In this document: piece by piece, positions 57,172 through 57,198 of the stretch
How positions within the stretch are numbered: position 1 is the stretch's first letter
How the letters are laid out: each line of letters begins with the position of its first letter
Assembly (NCBI GenBank): GCA_017526525.1
Contig: JAFXRG010000032.1
Span: 1 to 57,198, forward strand
DNA from: Clostridia bacterium
Lineage (GTDB): Bacteria > Bacillota > Clostridia > Christensenellales > Aristaeellaceae
Direction: 5' to 3'
Length of the DNA: 57,198 nucleotides
Translations under genes and position numbers: made by a program
Notes under the pieces: model-generated
Seen by the model: the letters and a program-made list of their open reading frames with translations, nothing else
What the model was told of the DNA's origin: nothing
Databases searched by the model: none

Positions 57172-57198
57172 GGTCCAAATCAATATCTTTTCTGTAAA

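Overview
The window looks like chromosomal DNA of a GC-rich anaerobic member of the Clostridia (Bacillota), probably a gut or rumen lineage. The evidence is strong AGGAGG-type ribosome binding sites with frequent GTG and TTG starts, a T-box leader, a TPP riboswitch, a butyrate kinase, LicD and GerMN proteins, a Wal/PhoP-like two-component operon with HtrA, and CD1871A-type CXXC proteins. This is inference; no rRNA or tRNA gene is present to settle the lineage. Codons strongly favour G or C in third position, which opens long false reading frames opposite most real genes. The IS element and the right-edge regulator are visibly richer in AT.

Layout, left to right. 1-530: leftward start of an S10 ribosomal operon (rpsJ, with the first codon of the next gene, probably rplC). 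824-8642: leftward run of parA, parB, an undecaprenyl-phosphate sugar transferase, a split transketolase, LicD, a YycJ/WalJ-like metallo-hydrolase and an ABC-F ATPase, probably read from one promoter before parA. 8665-11384: azlD, azlC and a zinc/manganese-type ABC permease and ATPase, divergent from rpiB through overlapping promoters. 11937-13154: an unusually long PRPP synthetase. 13298-18517: leftward operon of response regulator, sensor kinase, GerMN lipoprotein and HtrA, probably an envelope-stress circuit. 18557-19583: an Lgt-like membrane protein. 19580-23270: a thiamine operon (thiamine-binding protein, ThiX/Y/Z-type transporter, ThiN) under a TPP riboswitch. 23307-25290: a T-box-controlled sodium:solute symporter. 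25305-29241: metF, a separate methionine synthase activation protein and a truncated-type metH.

Right half. 29272-30791: a GH29 fucosidase. 30888-36929: a ferric-iron/AEP-type ABC transporter with an unusual fused permease, followed by butyrate kinase. 36966-42372: a Nudix hydrolase, an HD-GYP/GGDEF protein, a small anchored protein, a second GGDEF protein and a small peptide deformylase. 42440-49881: a polysaccharide deacetylase, proS, a three-part DUF3795-Nudix-kinase fusion and a large anchored LamG/beta-helix protein. 50021-54251: a small membrane protein, then a redox group (CXXC membrane protein, ferredoxin-membrane-thioredoxin fusion, TlpA-like protein). 54277-56001: an IS3-family (IS150-like) element with a -1 frameshift site and a leader hairpin that covers the orfA ribosome binding site. 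56008-57198: a fully paired T-shaped palindrome, a second long palindrome, an XRE regulator and short tandem repeats resembling a transposon end.

Most of the content is housekeeping or recognisable accessory functions. The items most worth a second look are the three-domain fusion at 45588-46856, the fused permease with a large inserted domain at 32080-34545, the T-box with an unclear specifier at 23337, and the T-shaped palindrome at 56008-56051. No CRISPR array, retron, toxin-antitoxin pair or other recognisable defence system was found.
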